44,189 nt of DNA from an uncultured Methylococcaceae bacterium (GTDB lineage: Bacteria > Pseudomonadota > Gammaproteobacteria > Methylococcales > Methylococcaceae): NCBI GenBank assembly GCA_903859815.1, contig CAIOOA010000146.1, forward strand, positions 1 through 44,189. The letters are read 5' to 3'. Positions 43,944 through 44,189 of the stretch are shown here, in pieces. The translations under genes were made by a program, and so were the position numbers. The notes under the pieces are model-generated. The model worked only from the letters and a program-made list of their open reading frames with translations. It searched no databases and was not told the DNA's origin. Position 1 is the first letter of the stretch. Each line of letters starts with the position of its first letter.

Positions 43944-44189
43944 TTAAAAGTGATGCGGGTATAGAATTCCCTATCAATTTCTGCCATCCGAATCCTATGA
44001 AGCCCACCATGCCCACCCTTGATGAAAAAGATATCGTCTTATTGCAACGGATCAAACGCCATCCGCTGTTACGCGCCCGCGTGGAAAGCCTGCTGGGCGT
44101 GGTGGAGGACGCGGGGGGCGACTTGGAAAAAGCCGACGCGGCGGAGCGGCGGGTGATCGAGGAACTGCGGCAGATGGGCAACGAGGTGT
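43935..44189 (+). mobile_element. Left part of a probable insertion sequence, cut by the window edge
   Basis: Begins right after the ENV-motif Asn codon of the methyltransferase gene (about base 43935, GGGGTGTGATTAAAAGTG). It has a 62-bp lead before an ORF (43997 onward) that runs off the right edge. The abrupt end of methyltransferase similarity marks the junction. The other end, target duplication and terminal repeats are not visible, so the family is open. Confidence 0.5.
43997..44189 (+). CDS. Probable transposase, N-terminal part
   Basis: An open frame from ATG 43997 to the edge (64 codons). It starts MKPTMPTLDEKDIVLLQRIK and contains ERRVIEELRQMGNEV, charged and helical. I associate this N-terminal pattern with transposases of Thiotrichales and related bacteria, possibly of the ISKra4 group, but this is memory and not certain. 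Its location inside a broken methyltransferase gene supports a mobile element. Confidence 0.45.
   Translation, partial: MKPTMPTLDEKDIVLLQRIKRHPLLRARVESLLGVVEDAGGDLEKADAAERRVIEELRQMGNEV

Overview
The window reads as a chromosomal segment of a gammaproteobacterium. Housekeeping genes (proC-yggT, surE-pcm, trmB, pyrG-kdsA, darP/yjgA, hemG, an adenosylcobalamin-dependent nrdJ, a ybdD-type gene) are gammaproteobacterial in type. A PEP-CTERM protein, dispersed palindromic repeats and a small two-helix membrane protein next to darP suggest Methylococcales or a relative. That is inference: no methane-oxidation gene or rRNA is present.

Bases 1-12900 are a gas vesicle cluster, all on the + strand and cut by the left edge. 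In order: gvpC-like (5' end missing), a 567-bp non-coding gap with a candidate sigma-54 promoter, gvpN, a gvpV-like gene, an unrecognised 65-aa gene, gvpF/L, gvpG, a tandem ArsA/Get3-like ATPase, gvpS-like, gvpK, gvpJ, a 190-aa protein of unknown function, an NtrC-type sigma-54 activator, an Hsp20 (gvpH-like), a CDC48/p97-type double AAA ATPase, and two more gvpF/L genes. The major shell gene gvpA is not seen and probably lies to the left. Most genes abut or overlap by 1-11 bp. The cluster carries GvpN, a Get3-like ATPase, CDC48 and Hsp20, an unusually full set of chaperone and remodelling factors. An ABC exporter pair (12952-15188) follows closely.

Bases 15500-25834 are mostly core genes: proC, yggT and a dynamin-like GTPase (+); a minus-strand group surE, pcm, a doubtful ORF, a spermidine-synthase-like gene and trmB; then an Smr-domain gene, a ZIP transporter, a GDT1/UPF0016 cation transporter and a UbiA prenyltransferase (+).

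Bases 25849-32523 are the most unusual part. A repeat hairpin precedes a gene for an NTPase with a C-terminal TIR domain. This overlaps by 4 bp a gene for a 1127-aa protein with many membrane segments and a C-terminal NTPase of the same type, which overlaps by 4 bp a B12-binding radical SAM gene. The NTPase pair looks like a candidate two-component immune or signalling system. The TIR gene carries about 125 bp of palindromic repeat inserted in frame, and the membrane gene is compositionally mosaic.

Bases 32590-44189 hold a PEP-CTERM protein, a GlcG/HbpS-like secreted protein, purN, nrdJ and a DUF4156 lipoprotein (-); pyrG and kdsA (+); ybdD-like, darP and a small membrane protein (-); a nested palindromic repeat cluster; hemG (+); and a DNA cytosine methyltransferase truncated after its ENV-like motif by what appears to be the left end of an insertion sequence running off the window. 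No tRNA, rRNA or CRISPR array was recognised.
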